A stretch of DNA of 64,000 bases from Clostridium_AD sp036569345 (GTDB lineage: Bacteria > Bacillota > Clostridia > Clostridiales > Clostridiaceae). Position 1 is the stretch's first letter, and every line of letters begins with the position of its first letter. The notes under the pieces are model-generated. The model was not told the origin of the DNA. It was given only the letters and a program-made list of their open reading frames with translations, and did no database searches. The position numbers were made by a program, and so were the translations under genes. This document shows, in pieces, positions 52,571 through 60,577 of the stretch. The stretch covers positions 22,792 to 86,791 of the forward strand of contig NZ_DATCQT010000104.1 of the NCBI RefSeq assembly GCF_036569345.1. The letters run 5' to 3'.

Positions 52571-53065
52571 ATGGATAATAAAATATTATTTCAAAATATA
52601 TGTAAGCTGAGCAATAAACAAATTGCAATGAAATATTCGTTCTTAGGTGAGGGTATATCTAGAGAGGTATACTCTATTAATGAGAATTATGTAATTAAGG
52701 TAGCAAAAATTGATGATGGTAGTTATCAAAACAAAGTAGAAAATCATGTTTATACACATGCTACAAAGGATTTGGTTAAATACCTGTGCCCAATAGTATG
52801 GTTTGAACCTAATAGAATTATAATGAGAAGAGCAATTCCACTCTCTACTTTAATTAAAGACCAATATATAGATCTTAAAACAATATGTCCAGAGAAAGAA
52901 TCATATGATGATTTAAATAAACTAATAAACAATTTTATGCTTTTAGCTGATGACATCGTTTCTACAAGTTCTTGGGGAATTTACAATAATAAAAAAGTAT
53001 TGATTGATTATGGGTGCACTACCTATTTTGGCGATGCTTTTTATACTTTTTTCTATAAATGGTAA
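52571..53065 (+). CDS. Kinase-fold-like mini-protein
   Basis: A 164-residue protein that resembles the N-lobe of a protein kinase followed by a shortened C-part: FLGEGISREVYSI as a glycine-rich loop, VIKVAK with a Lys, NKVENHVY with a Glu, hinge-like RIIMRRAIPL, and LIDYGCTTYF in place of DFG. The HRD catalytic loop is not apparent and the length is half a normal kinase. It may bind nucleotide without phosphotransfer or be a phage/plasmid-type small protein. AAAGGAGA precedes the ATG. The family is not recognised. Confidence 0.5.
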   Translation: MDNKILFQNICKLSNKQIAMKYSFLGEGISREVYSINENYVIKVAKIDDGSYQNKVENHVYTHATKDLVKYLCPIVWFEPNRIIMRRAIPLSTLIKDQYIDLKTICPEKESYDDLNKLINNFMLLADDIVSTSSWGIYNNKKVLIDYGCTTYFGDAFYTFFYKW

Positions 53066-53069
53066 AAGG

Positions 53070-53396
53070 CTAAAAGTTGCTCAATATTATGATTAACCTT
53101 CTATTTTTTTTATATACTAATCCCTCTCTAACCCCATTTCTACTAAAAATAATGTTGTTGACCTCTAGACTATCTATTAATATAGTTACAACCCCAGCTG
53201 CTGCAATTACAAAATTAACTTCTTCTTTTTCTAAACCTTTTTCATTTAATCTCTCAGAATTTGTTTCATTTTTTAATTTGCCATAGATTTTTTTGAACTC
53301 TTCTGCTGCAATAGAATGTGTATGCAATAACTCTAGTGATTTTTTATTTTCATTTAAATGTATTTTAAATATTATGCCCTCAAATTTGAGCAGCAT
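53070..53396 (-). pseudogene. ppx: Ppx/GppA phosphatase C-terminal fragment
   Basis: A 108-residue frame whose second half, VNFVIAAAGVVTILIDSL then NNIIFSRNGVREGLVYKK, matches the C-terminal part of the exopolyphosphatase/guanosine pentaphosphatase domain. The N-terminal two thirds with the phosphate-binding Gly-rich loops are missing, and no ribosome site is evident. It is convergent with, and four bases from, the kinase-like gene. It is probably a degraded gene. Confidence 0.65.
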
Positions 53397-53563
53397 TCTT
53401 AAGTCAAGGGAAGTTTTATGGTGACTATAATGTAATGACCATTTTACACAATTATATTATTGATTATTTTATGGTAATTAGTATATAATATAAGAAATGT
53501 GACTTATAGACAAGCTTAGAGTAACAAATAGAAAATTATAAAAAATGATTAAGAGGAGATTTT

Positions 53564-56284
53564 ATGAAAAAGAAAAAAGAAGTTATTATAGTTTCCATTT
53601 TTACAGTTCTTATTGTATGTTTATTTTCTTTAGGTAGCATAGTCCAATTTATTATAAATATTGAGTGGTTTAATGAAATGGGTTACCTTTCAGTATATTT
53701 TACAAAGATACTTACTGTGTCAAAACTTATGATACCTATTTTTATACTTAGTTATCTTGGTATATGGTTATACTATAAGAACATCAAAAAGAGTATCGTA
53801 CACTTAAAAAAAGTAGTTGAGGTAAATCCCAAAAAAGAAGCTATTGAGAGAAAAATTTTTATAGCCAGTAATATAATTGTTTCATTTATATTTTCTTTTA
53901 CTTTTGCGTCTACATATTGGGATATGTTTCTTAAATTCATTAATGCTGTTAGTTTTAATGTCAAAGACCCTATTTTTAATATAGATGTTTCTTTTTATAT
54001 TTTTAAACTTCCGTTAATTGAATCTTTATATAGCTTTATAATGACACTATTAGTATTATTAATTGTTATTAAAGCAGTAGTTTTCTTTGCATTTAAAGCA
54101 AAGGATACTTTTTATGCAGGGAGAATACAAAATCCTTATGAAGACACAAAACAACTTGGAAAGGAATTCATTATATTTGCAGGAAGACAGCTTGCAATAA
54201 TATCTTCACTTATAGCACTTTTTCTTTCACTTGGATTTTTGATTAATTCATTTAATTTAGTGTATAGTCCTAGGGGAGTTGCATTTGGGGCAAGTTATAC
54301 AGATATTCATGTTACACTACTATTTTACAAAATATTAATTGTGGCTTGTATTTTTGCTGCAGTAGCAATATTTATGAGTGTTTTAAAATCAAAGGTTAAA
54401 CCTATAATAATTTCAGTTGTTGCTATTGTTTTAATAAGTGTTGTAGAAGTAATATCGGCGGCAGTAATTCAAAACAGTATTGTAATGCCAAATGAAAAAG
54501 AATTTGAAAAACCATATATTCAAAATAATATTAATTTTACAAGGAAAGCATTTAATATAGCTGATATCACTACAAATTCTTTTAATGTAAAAAATGATTT
54601 AACACAAAAGGATATTTCAAATAATCAGTCGACAATAGATAACATTAGGATAAATTCAGCTGCGCAGTCACTTGAATTTTATAATCAAGTTCAAATTATA
54701 AGATATTACTATAATTTTAGTGATGTAGACGTAGATAGATATAATATAAACAATAAATATAGTCAGGTATTTATTGCAGCAAGAGAAATAGACTCAGAAT
54801 CGTTATCGCCAAATACTTGGCAGAATACTCATATGATTTATACTCATGGTTATGGTGTTGTAATGAGTAAAGTGAATGCTGTTACATCAGAAGGGCAGCC
54901 TGAATTTCAAATTAAAGATATGCCTCTCTCAAACAGTACAAATATAAAATTAACTAATCCAAGGATTTATTTTGGTGAAAAAACAGATCAGTATGCATTA
55001 GTAGATACCAATGTAAATGAATTTGACTATCCTCAAGGTGAAGCCAACAAAGTAACAAAATATGATGCAAAAGCCGGAATCAAAATGAGCTTAGGTAATA
55101 AACTTTTGTTTGCAATTAATAAGGGGGATTTAAATTTTATACTATCTAGGGATATTAATAGCACAAGTAAAATTCTTATTAATAGAAATATAGTGGAAAG
55201 GGCAAAGACTATAGCACCATTTTTAACTTATGATAAAGATCCATATGTTGTTATAAGTGGAGGAAAAATCTACTATATACTTGATGCTTACACTTCATCG
55301 AACAAGTATCCGTACTCACAGCCGCAAGATGGAATAAATTATATCAGAAATTCAGTTAAGGTTGTAATTGATGCTTATGATGGAACTACAAATTTTTACA
55401 TGGCAGATCCAACTGATCCAATTGTATTAACTTACGCAAAGATTTTCCCTAATCTTTTTAAGGATATATCAAAGGTACCTGCAGACTTAAAAGCACATTT
55501 TAGATATCCATCTGATATATTTAGTATTCAAAGTGCAGTAATTGGGAAATACCATGTAACTGATCCAGGAGTATTTTATAGTGGAGAAGATATTTGGGAT
55601 GTTTCTAAAAATGCAAATGCTGTAGGTGGTGAAGTAAAAACAATTATTCCACCATATCTTATAGAGAAATTGCCAGGAGAGAGCAGTGAAGAAATGATAT
55701 TGCAACAGTATTTTAATATAAAGGGAAAAGATAACATGGCGGCAATATTAGGGGCTAGAATGGATGTAGGAAACTATGGCAAAATGTTCATAAATAAATT
55801 TCCAGCAACAACAGTATACAGTCCATACCTCTTTAAGCAGATGATAAGTCAAGATACTACAATTTCAGCACAGCTTTCTTTATGGAATACGGGTGGATCT
55901 CAAGTACAGTACGGAGACACTGTAATTCTACCGTTAAAGAATTCGTTGCTTTATATTGAACCTCTATATTTAAGAGCTAGTGGAAAAAATAGTATTCCTG
56001 AAATGAAAAAAATAATAATATCTTACGACAATAAGTTATTGATGGTTGATAGTATTGAAAGTGGATTACAACAGATATTCAATTATCAGGCACAAAATGC
56101 AGTAGTACCAGGAGCAACGGGAACTACTACTACGGCTCCGTTAAGTCAAACTCAAGTCAAACTAATTAAGCAAGCAAATGACTTATATACAAAAGCACTT
56201 GATTCTCAAAAGAACTTAGATTGGGCAAAATATGGAGAATATATTAAGCAACTTGGAACTTTGCTTAAACAATTAGATAAATAA
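53564..56284 (+). CDS. UPF0182 family large membrane protein
   Basis: A 906-residue protein with seven transmembrane helices in the first 310 residues and a large extracytoplasmic remainder. The family pattern is visible in EWFNEMGYLSVYF, PIFNIDVSFYIFKLP, SPRGVAFGASYTD, the TYDKDPYVVISGGKIYYILDAYT region and HFRYPSDIF. UPF0182 proteins are widespread in Actinobacteria and Clostridia; their function is unknown. The C-terminal 60 residues form a Thr/Gln-rich linker and a helical tail. GAGGAGA precedes the ATG; a terminator follows. Confidence 0.9.
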   Translation: MKKKKEVIIVSIFTVLIVCLFSLGSIVQFIINIEWFNEMGYLSVYFTKILTVSKLMIPIFILSYLGIWLYYKNIKKSIVHLKKVVEVNPKKEAIERKIFIASNIIVSFIFSFTFASTYWDMFLKFINAVSFNVKDPIFNIDVSFYIFKLPLIESLYSFIMTLLVLLIVIKAVVFFAFKAKDTFYAGRIQNPYEDTKQLGKEFIIFAGRQLAIISSLIALFLSLGFLINSFNLVYSPRGVAFGASYTDIHVTLLFYKILIVACIFAAVAIFMSVLKSKVKPIIISVVAIVLISVVEVISAAVIQNSIVMPNEKEFEKPYIQNNINFTRKAFNIADITTNSFNVKNDLTQKDISNNQSTIDNIRINSAAQSLEFYNQVQIIRYYYNFSDVDVDRYNINNKYSQVFIAAREIDSESLSPNTWQNTHMIYTHGYGVVMSKVNAVTSEGQPEFQIKDMPLSNSTNIKLTNPRIYFGEKTDQYALVDTNVNEFDYPQGEANKVTKYDAKAGIKMSLGNKLLFAINKGDLNFILSRDINSTSKILINRNIVERAKTIAPFLTYDKDPYVVISGGKIYYILDAYTSSNKYPYSQPQDGINYIRNSVKVVIDAYDGTTNFYMADPTDPIVLTYAKIFPNLFKDISKVPADLKAHFRYPSDIFSIQSAVIGKYHVTDPGVFYSGEDIWDVSKNANAVGGEVKTIIPPYLIEKLPGESSEEMILQQYFNIKGKDNMAAILGARMDVGNYGKMFINKFPATTVYSPYLFKQMISQDTTISAQLSLWNTGGSQVQYGDTVILPLKNSLLYIEPLYLRASGKNSIPEMKKIIISYDNKLLMVDSIESGLQQIFNYQAQNAVVPGATGTTTTAPLSQTQVKLIKQANDLYTKALDSQKNLDWAKYGEYIKQLGTLLKQLDK

Positions 56285-56317
56285 AACAGATACAAATTTA
56301 AAAAACAAACAATTTAA

Positions 56318-56353
56318 GGCTACCACTCATTTAATGAGTGGTATCTTTTTATA
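56318..56353. terminator. Bidirectional terminator after UPF0182 gene
   Basis: TACCACTCAT and ATGAGTGGTA pair over a TTA-type loop, followed by T residues on the plus strand and usable by the convergent GyrI-like gene. Confidence 0.8.
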
Positions 56354-56373
56354 TAAAAATACTATAATAAACT

Positions 56374-57006
56374 TTATATTATAGTACTCTCAATTTGGAC
56401 CTTAAACCGCAAAACCGTTTTAAGCTTCTCGGGTTCAGTTTTACGAGGGTCTGATAAGTATATTTCTCTATGTTTAAGGGAAATTCTTGTATACCCATTA
56501 TCTTTGCAAAACTGTAACATCATTTCAAAATCTTTTGGCTCAGTATCATAGCTTCCTAAATGAAGTATTTGACAACATAAACCCTCAGATATTGTCAAAT
56601 ATTCTATTTTATCAAGGTAGATATTTGGCTTTTTATTTTTTGTTTCAGATATAAATCGGTTAAATAAATCAGTAGTTAGAAAATCTGGCTGACGTATCAT
56701 AATTTTATATTTAAAATTACTTTTATTTGTAGGAAGCAGGGTTTTATCCATTAGATCCCATACACCCTCAAGTGGAAATACAGTGTAATCATAATAGCCG
56801 GTTGGAACATTATTACTTTTGTAAGACATCTTTACTGCATAACTAAAACTGTAAAGTGCAGCAGTTGCAAGTGCGAATTGCTCTTCATTTGGATCGCCAT
56901 AACCGTCAATCGTAATAAAATTTATAGAAGGCACCGTAACGATAACTGGACTTTTTTTTGGAACATATAAATCTTTATATTCCTTTCTATATTCTAATTT
57001 AGCCAT
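56374..57006 (-). CDS. GyrI-like small-molecule-binding domain protein
   Basis: A 210-residue protein opening LEYRKEYKDLYVPKK and VPSINFITIDGYGDPNEEQFALA, with YDYTVFPLEGVWDLMD in the middle and EPKDFEMMLQFCKDNGY near the end. This is typical of GyrI-like (SHV/AraC-E) domain proteins that bind hydrophobic or cationic compounds, some with hydrolase activity. It is monocistronic. AGAGGT upstream of the start. Confidence 0.85.
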   Translation of the reverse strand: MAKLEYRKEYKDLYVPKKSPVIVTVPSINFITIDGYGDPNEEQFALATAALYSFSYAVKMSYKSNNVPTGYYDYTVFPLEGVWDLMDKTLLPTNKSNFKYKIMIRQPDFLTTDLFNRFISETKNKKPNIYLDKIEYLTISEGLCCQILHLGSYDTEPKDFEMMLQFCKDNGYTRISLKHREIYLSDPRKTEPEKLKTVLRFKVQIESTII

Positions 57007-57118
57007 TATTTATACCTCTTTTCGTTTTATATTGGAATCAGTATAACACGTGCGGCTTGACTTCTGTATGTCATAGTATAGATAACTTTAAAAAACTAAT
57101 CAATACTTATTAATAAGA

Positions 57119-57244
57119 ATGTTACTTTATACAAAGGTATTTGTAACATACCCCCAGGATATGAAAGAAGATGAGGATATATTTTTAATATTGTTAGAAA
57201 AAACTAAAGATTCAATAAAAGCTACAAAAAAGAATCCTAAGTAA
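57119..57244 (+). other. Short open stretch of 41 codons
   Basis: MLLYTKVFVTYPQDMKEDED, then IFLILLEKTKDSIKATKKNPK and a stop. No ribosome site or promoter is evident. It may be a relic or chance frame. It is the only coding candidate in the gap between the GyrI-like and permease genes, which also holds a compound hairpin. Confidence 0.25.
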
Positions 57245-57263
57245 ATGACCTTGTGGAAAGTAA

Positions 57264-57315
57264 AAACTTCCAGTTTTACTACGACCTCAGAGGTCGTAAC
57301 AGAAACTGGAAGTTT
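57264..57315. repeat. 52-nt compound hairpin, copy 1
   Basis: An outer perfect 13-bp stem (AAACTTCCAGTTT / AAACTGGAAGTTT) encloses an inner stem TACGACCTC / GAGGTCGTA. The same 52-nt design recurs at 59760-59811 with compensatory changes. It lies 70 bases past the stop of the minus-strand permease and may act as its terminator or be a dispersed structured repeat. Confidence 0.85.
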
Positions 57316-57385
57316 ATTTTTGCTATTTGTGTTATATATATTAATTAATCTATACATCTAAATATATTAAAATATTTTACCGCAA

Positions 57386-58807
57386 TCATTGATTTGTGTT
57401 GCTATATTGTCTTGGTTTACTATGTTGGAGTATACTATGGTGTCTACCATATAATAAATAAATCGCTAGTCCAATTAATAACCAAATTATAAATCTAATC
57501 CATGTTACTATAGGCAATGCTGACATTAAATAAAAACAAGCAAGTATAGTAAGGATAGGTATAAATGGCACCCAAGGACATTTAAATTTTCGCTCAGCAT
57601 CTGGCATTGTTTTTCTAAGTACTATAACACCGATAGATACCAAAACAAAGGCAAATAATGTACCTATATTGCAGAGCTTTATTATCTCCTGTAATGGTAA
57701 AAACCCTGCCATAACCGCAGCTATACAACCTGTGATTATTGTACAAAGTGTAGGCGTTTTGTGAACTGGGTGTACCTCCGAAAATACCTTTGGAAGTAAA
57801 CCATCTCTAGCCATAACCATAAATACTCTTATCTGTCCATAAAGCATTACTAGAAGCGTTGAAATCATGCCTATTACAGCACCAGTTCCAACTAAAGCTG
57901 CACCCCAGTTAATACCAAAACGTGTTAATGCATCTGGAATAGCATTATTCTGACTAATTGCTTTAAATGGAACCATACCCGTTATAACAACTGCAACTGT
58001 AACGTAAAGTACAATTACCACTCCTAGGCAAATGGCCAGTCCACGAGGGACATCTCTCTTTGGATTTATAGTTTCTTCAGCTGCCGTAGAAACAGCATCA
58101 AAACCAATATAAGCAAAGAACATGATTGAAGCACCTGCCATGACACCCTTCCATCCAAAAGGAGCAAATGGCTTATAGTTTGCTACACTAATATGGAATA
58201 CGCCAAGTACTATAAATAAAATAATTACACCAATTTTAATTAATACTATGACATTATTCAATTTTGCACTTTCTTTTATTCCTACAAATAATATCCATGT
58301 TACAAGTGCCACTATAAGAATGGCTGGTAAATCAACAATCCCACCTGATGAAGGACCTTTGGTTATTATACTAGGTAAAGTAACTCCAGCAGACTTTAAT
58401 AGTCCTACGAAGGTTCCTGACCACCCGGATGCGACTGCGGCAGAGGAGACCAAATATTCAAGCATTAAGTCCCAGCCTATAATCCAGGCTATTATTTCAC
58501 CAAACGCAATATAGGAATATGTATAAGTACTTCCTGCTACTGGAAACATTGTAGCAAGTTCTGCATAAGTAAGTGCACAAAGTCCACTTGTTATTGCGGC
58601 TACAATAAATGATAAAACAACTGCAGGTCCTGCCATATGAGCTCCAACACCTGTTGAAACAAAGATTCCAGTACCGAGAACTGCACCTATTCCTAGTGCT
58701 GCAAGGTCAGTTGATGTAAGGTTCTTTTTTAAGTCAGTCTTTTTCGCGGCATGAAGCTCCATTTTTAAGGATTTTTTCTTCCACATTCTCTTCCATATAT
58801 TCTTCAA
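57386..58807 (-). CDS. Amino acid permease, APC superfamily (cationic amino-acid type)
   Basis: A 473-residue protein with 12 or more helices. It contains ALGIGAVLGTGIFVSTGVGA near residue 36 (helix 1 substrate motif), SFIVAAITSGLCALTYAELA, FFAYIGFDAVSTAAEETINP near residue 232, typical of the YfnA/CAT subfamily. It imports amino acids with protons. It is monocistronic, followed by the compound hairpin. Confidence 0.92.
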   Translation of the reverse strand: MKNIWKRMWKKKSLKMELHAAKKTDLKKNLTSTDLAALGIGAVLGTGIFVSTGVGAHMAGPAVVLSFIVAAITSGLCALTYAELATMFPVAGSTYTYSYIAFGEIIAWIIGWDLMLEYLVSSAAVASGWSGTFVGLLKSAGVTLPSIITKGPSSGGIVDLPAILIVALVTWILFVGIKESAKLNNVIVLIKIGVIILFIVLGVFHISVANYKPFAPFGWKGVMAGASIMFFAYIGFDAVSTAAEETINPKRDVPRGLAICLGVVIVLYVTVAVVITGMVPFKAISQNNAIPDALTRFGINWGAALVGTGAVIGMISTLLVMLYGQIRVFMVMARDGLLPKVFSEVHPVHKTPTLCTIITGCIAAVMAGFLPLQEIIKLCNIGTLFAFVLVSIGVIVLRKTMPDAERKFKCPWVPFIPILTILACFYLMSALPIVTWIRFIIWLLIGLAIYLLYGRHHSILQHSKPRQYSNTNQ

Positions 58808-58974
58808 ATTGTTTTTCTCCTCGCTTAAATTAATTTTTTGTCTGTATATGTATTAATATAATATTGCTTTTTACATTCTATCCTTGCTGATTTATAGTTT
58901 ATTACTAACTTATTAATATCTTTTTCTATATTCATATAATTTGATTTAAATGTGTTACTTCTTTCAGAAAGAAA

Positions 58975-59604
58975 TTATTCATATTTCTGTAGCAATTTAA
59001 GCACCTCAACAGATGCATTAAATCTTGTCTGAACATCATCACTGTCCATAGCATTTTTTATATTTTCTATGGCCTCTGGAAGCAACTTTCTCAACTTTTC
59101 CTGTAAATTAACATTGCCGCTCGCAGGTTCAGTTTCAGATAAAAACGCTTTAAATTCCTCTATACGATGCCTTAAATGTGCAACATAATTTTGAGCACCT
59201 AAGGATTTTCGAACAGCATCAGGTAAACTAGCCCTATTAATTGGCTTATCCTTATTAATAAATTCAACTTTTCTTTGATGAGGATAACCATCTTCTATCT
59301 TAGTTGCATCATAATAATATGGGCTTGTAACTTTGGCTATATATATTTTCTCTCCATAGGGTATGATACATAAATCACCAACCTTGATATTATTCACAAA
59401 ATGGTTTACTACACCAAGATTTACATTAGAGCAAGAATAGTTGTTTCTAGAAAGCTCTGTAAGAATTGCGCTTTTAGGCATACTTGTTAAGTCAAGCAAA
59501 TTACTCCAACCTATTGCAATTATGTCGTTTTCTAGGAACTCCTTTATTCGATTAGTGTTTTCAGGATTTGTTCTTACTAGCCATAAATCATTAAAATCTA
59601 ACAA
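58975..59604 (-). CDS. Orphan protein with Mrr-N/PUA-like domain
   Basis: A 209-residue protein. The N-terminal part reads LWLVRTNPENTNRIKEFLENDIIAIGW and later VGDLCIIPYGEKIYIAKVTS, the pattern of the N-terminal domain found in some predicted Mrr-type restriction proteins and EVE/PUA-like readers of modified bases. The C-terminal 60 residues are helical (KLRKLLPEAIENIKNAMDS). No nuclease domain or methyltransferase is adjacent. It could be a stand-alone modified-nucleic-acid reader. Five phased TTTAGT motifs lie upstream. Confidence 0.55.
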   Translation of the reverse strand: MLDFNDLWLVRTNPENTNRIKEFLENDIIAIGWSNLLDLTSMPKSAILTELSRNNYSCSNVNLGVVNHFVNNIKVGDLCIIPYGEKIYIAKVTSPYYYDATKIEDGYPHQRKVEFINKDKPINRASLPDAVRKSLGAQNYVAHLRHRIEEFKAFLSETEPASGNVNLQEKLRKLLPEAIENIKNAMDSDDVQTRFNASVEVLKLLQKYE

Positions 59605-59660
59605 TATAAACCTCCTAATAATAAATTATTATAATATTGTTTTATTATTAACAGTTTACA

Positions 59661-59708
59661 ACTAAATCGACTAAAAGTCAACTAAAGTCCAACTAAAACT
59701 AGACTAAA
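59661..59708. repeat. Five phased ACTAAA motifs
   Basis: ACTAAA occurs at 59661, 59670, 59681, 59692 and 59703, with spacings of 9, 11, 11 and 11 bases, close to one helical turn. On the minus strand (TTTAGT) they lie 57-104 bases upstream of the start of the Mrr-N-like gene, a position for cooperative regulator binding. Confidence 0.6.
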
Positions 59709-59759
59709 GCACCTCATTTGCTAATTATAGTTAAGTTTTACTTAAATTTTAGAAAATAA

Positions 59760-59811
59760 AAATTTCCAGTTTTACTACGACCTTAGAGGTCCTAATAGAA
59801 ACTGGAAATTT
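59760..59811. repeat. 52-nt compound hairpin, copy 2
   Basis: Outer stem AAATTTCCAGTTT / AAACTGGAAATTT (13 bp) and inner stem TACGACCT / AGGTCCTA with one mismatch. Relative to copy 1 a C-G pair in the outer stem is T-A, a compensatory change. It lies 64 bases past the stop of the minus-strand response regulator gene. Confidence 0.85.
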
Positions 59812-59874
59812 ATATTTGCTAGTTAATTACAATAAATCAATATCTAACTAGTGTTCAATATAAAAAGTGCTTTG

Positions 59875-60573
59875 TTAAGTAATAGCGGTTATTTTATATT
59901 TGTGCTGTGGTCTTCCTATTTTGCCGTACTCAATTAACCTCTCTACTTTTCCTTCATTGGTCATATCTTCTAAATATTTTCTTACAGTAACCCTTGCAAT
60001 TCCTAGTGTTTCCCCTAGTTCTTCTGGAGTAGTGTATTTATTTCCTATTAGCTCAATTTGCTGCCAAATTGTTTTATAAGTATATCTATTTAATCCCTTT
60101 GTCAAATCTAGATTTCTATTATTATCTTGCTGCGATAAATCTTTGCTACTTGAAATATACTTATCCAATTCGTCTTGCTCAATTTCATTTGTCTTTTTAA
60201 AGTTATAGTATCTATCTTTAAATTTAATTAAAGCTTCCTGAAACCTCTCTAAGCTGAAAGGTTTGATTAAATAATCTCTGGCTCCATAGCGAAAAGCCTC
60301 TTGAACTCTATTAATGGTTTTATCAGCAGTTATTAAAATAACATCCACTGCTATTTCTTTGGCTCGAAGTGATTTTAAAAAGTCAATTCCATTTTCTTTA
60401 GGAAGATAGATATCAAGCAAAATCAAATCTGGTTTTTGTTTCTCCATACAGCTCTGCGCTTCTTTAAGATTACTTGCAGCCTTAATTAAGTGGAAGCCTT
60501 CTACCTTTTGTAAAAATTTTGTATTGATATCACGAACCATAGGGTCATCTTCAATTATCATTACTTGAATCAT
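59875..60573 (-). CDS. CitB/DcuR-type response regulator
   Basis: A 232-residue regulator: receiver domain with IIEDDPMVRD, the phospho-acceptor Asp in LILLDIYLPKENG (near residue 55) and conserved Lys in YLIKPFSLERF; C-terminal helix-turn-helix YTTPEELGETLGIARVTVRKYL. This is the CitB/MalR class acting with CitA/DcuS kinases on dicarboxylate or citrate genes. It lies four bases after the kinase gene. Likely targets are the divergent malic enzyme and permease genes. Confidence 0.92.
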   Translation of the reverse strand: MIQVMIIEDDPMVRDINTKFLQKVEGFHLIKAASNLKEAQSCMEKQKPDLILLDIYLPKENGIDFLKSLRAKEIAVDVILITADKTINRVQEAFRYGARDYLIKPFSLERFQEALIKFKDRYYNFKKTNEIEQDELDKYISSSKDLSQQDNNRNLDLTKGLNRYTYKTIWQQIELIGNKYTTPEELGETLGIARVTVRKYLEDMTNEGKVERLIEYGKIGRPQHKYKITAIT

Positions 60574-60577
60574 TTGT

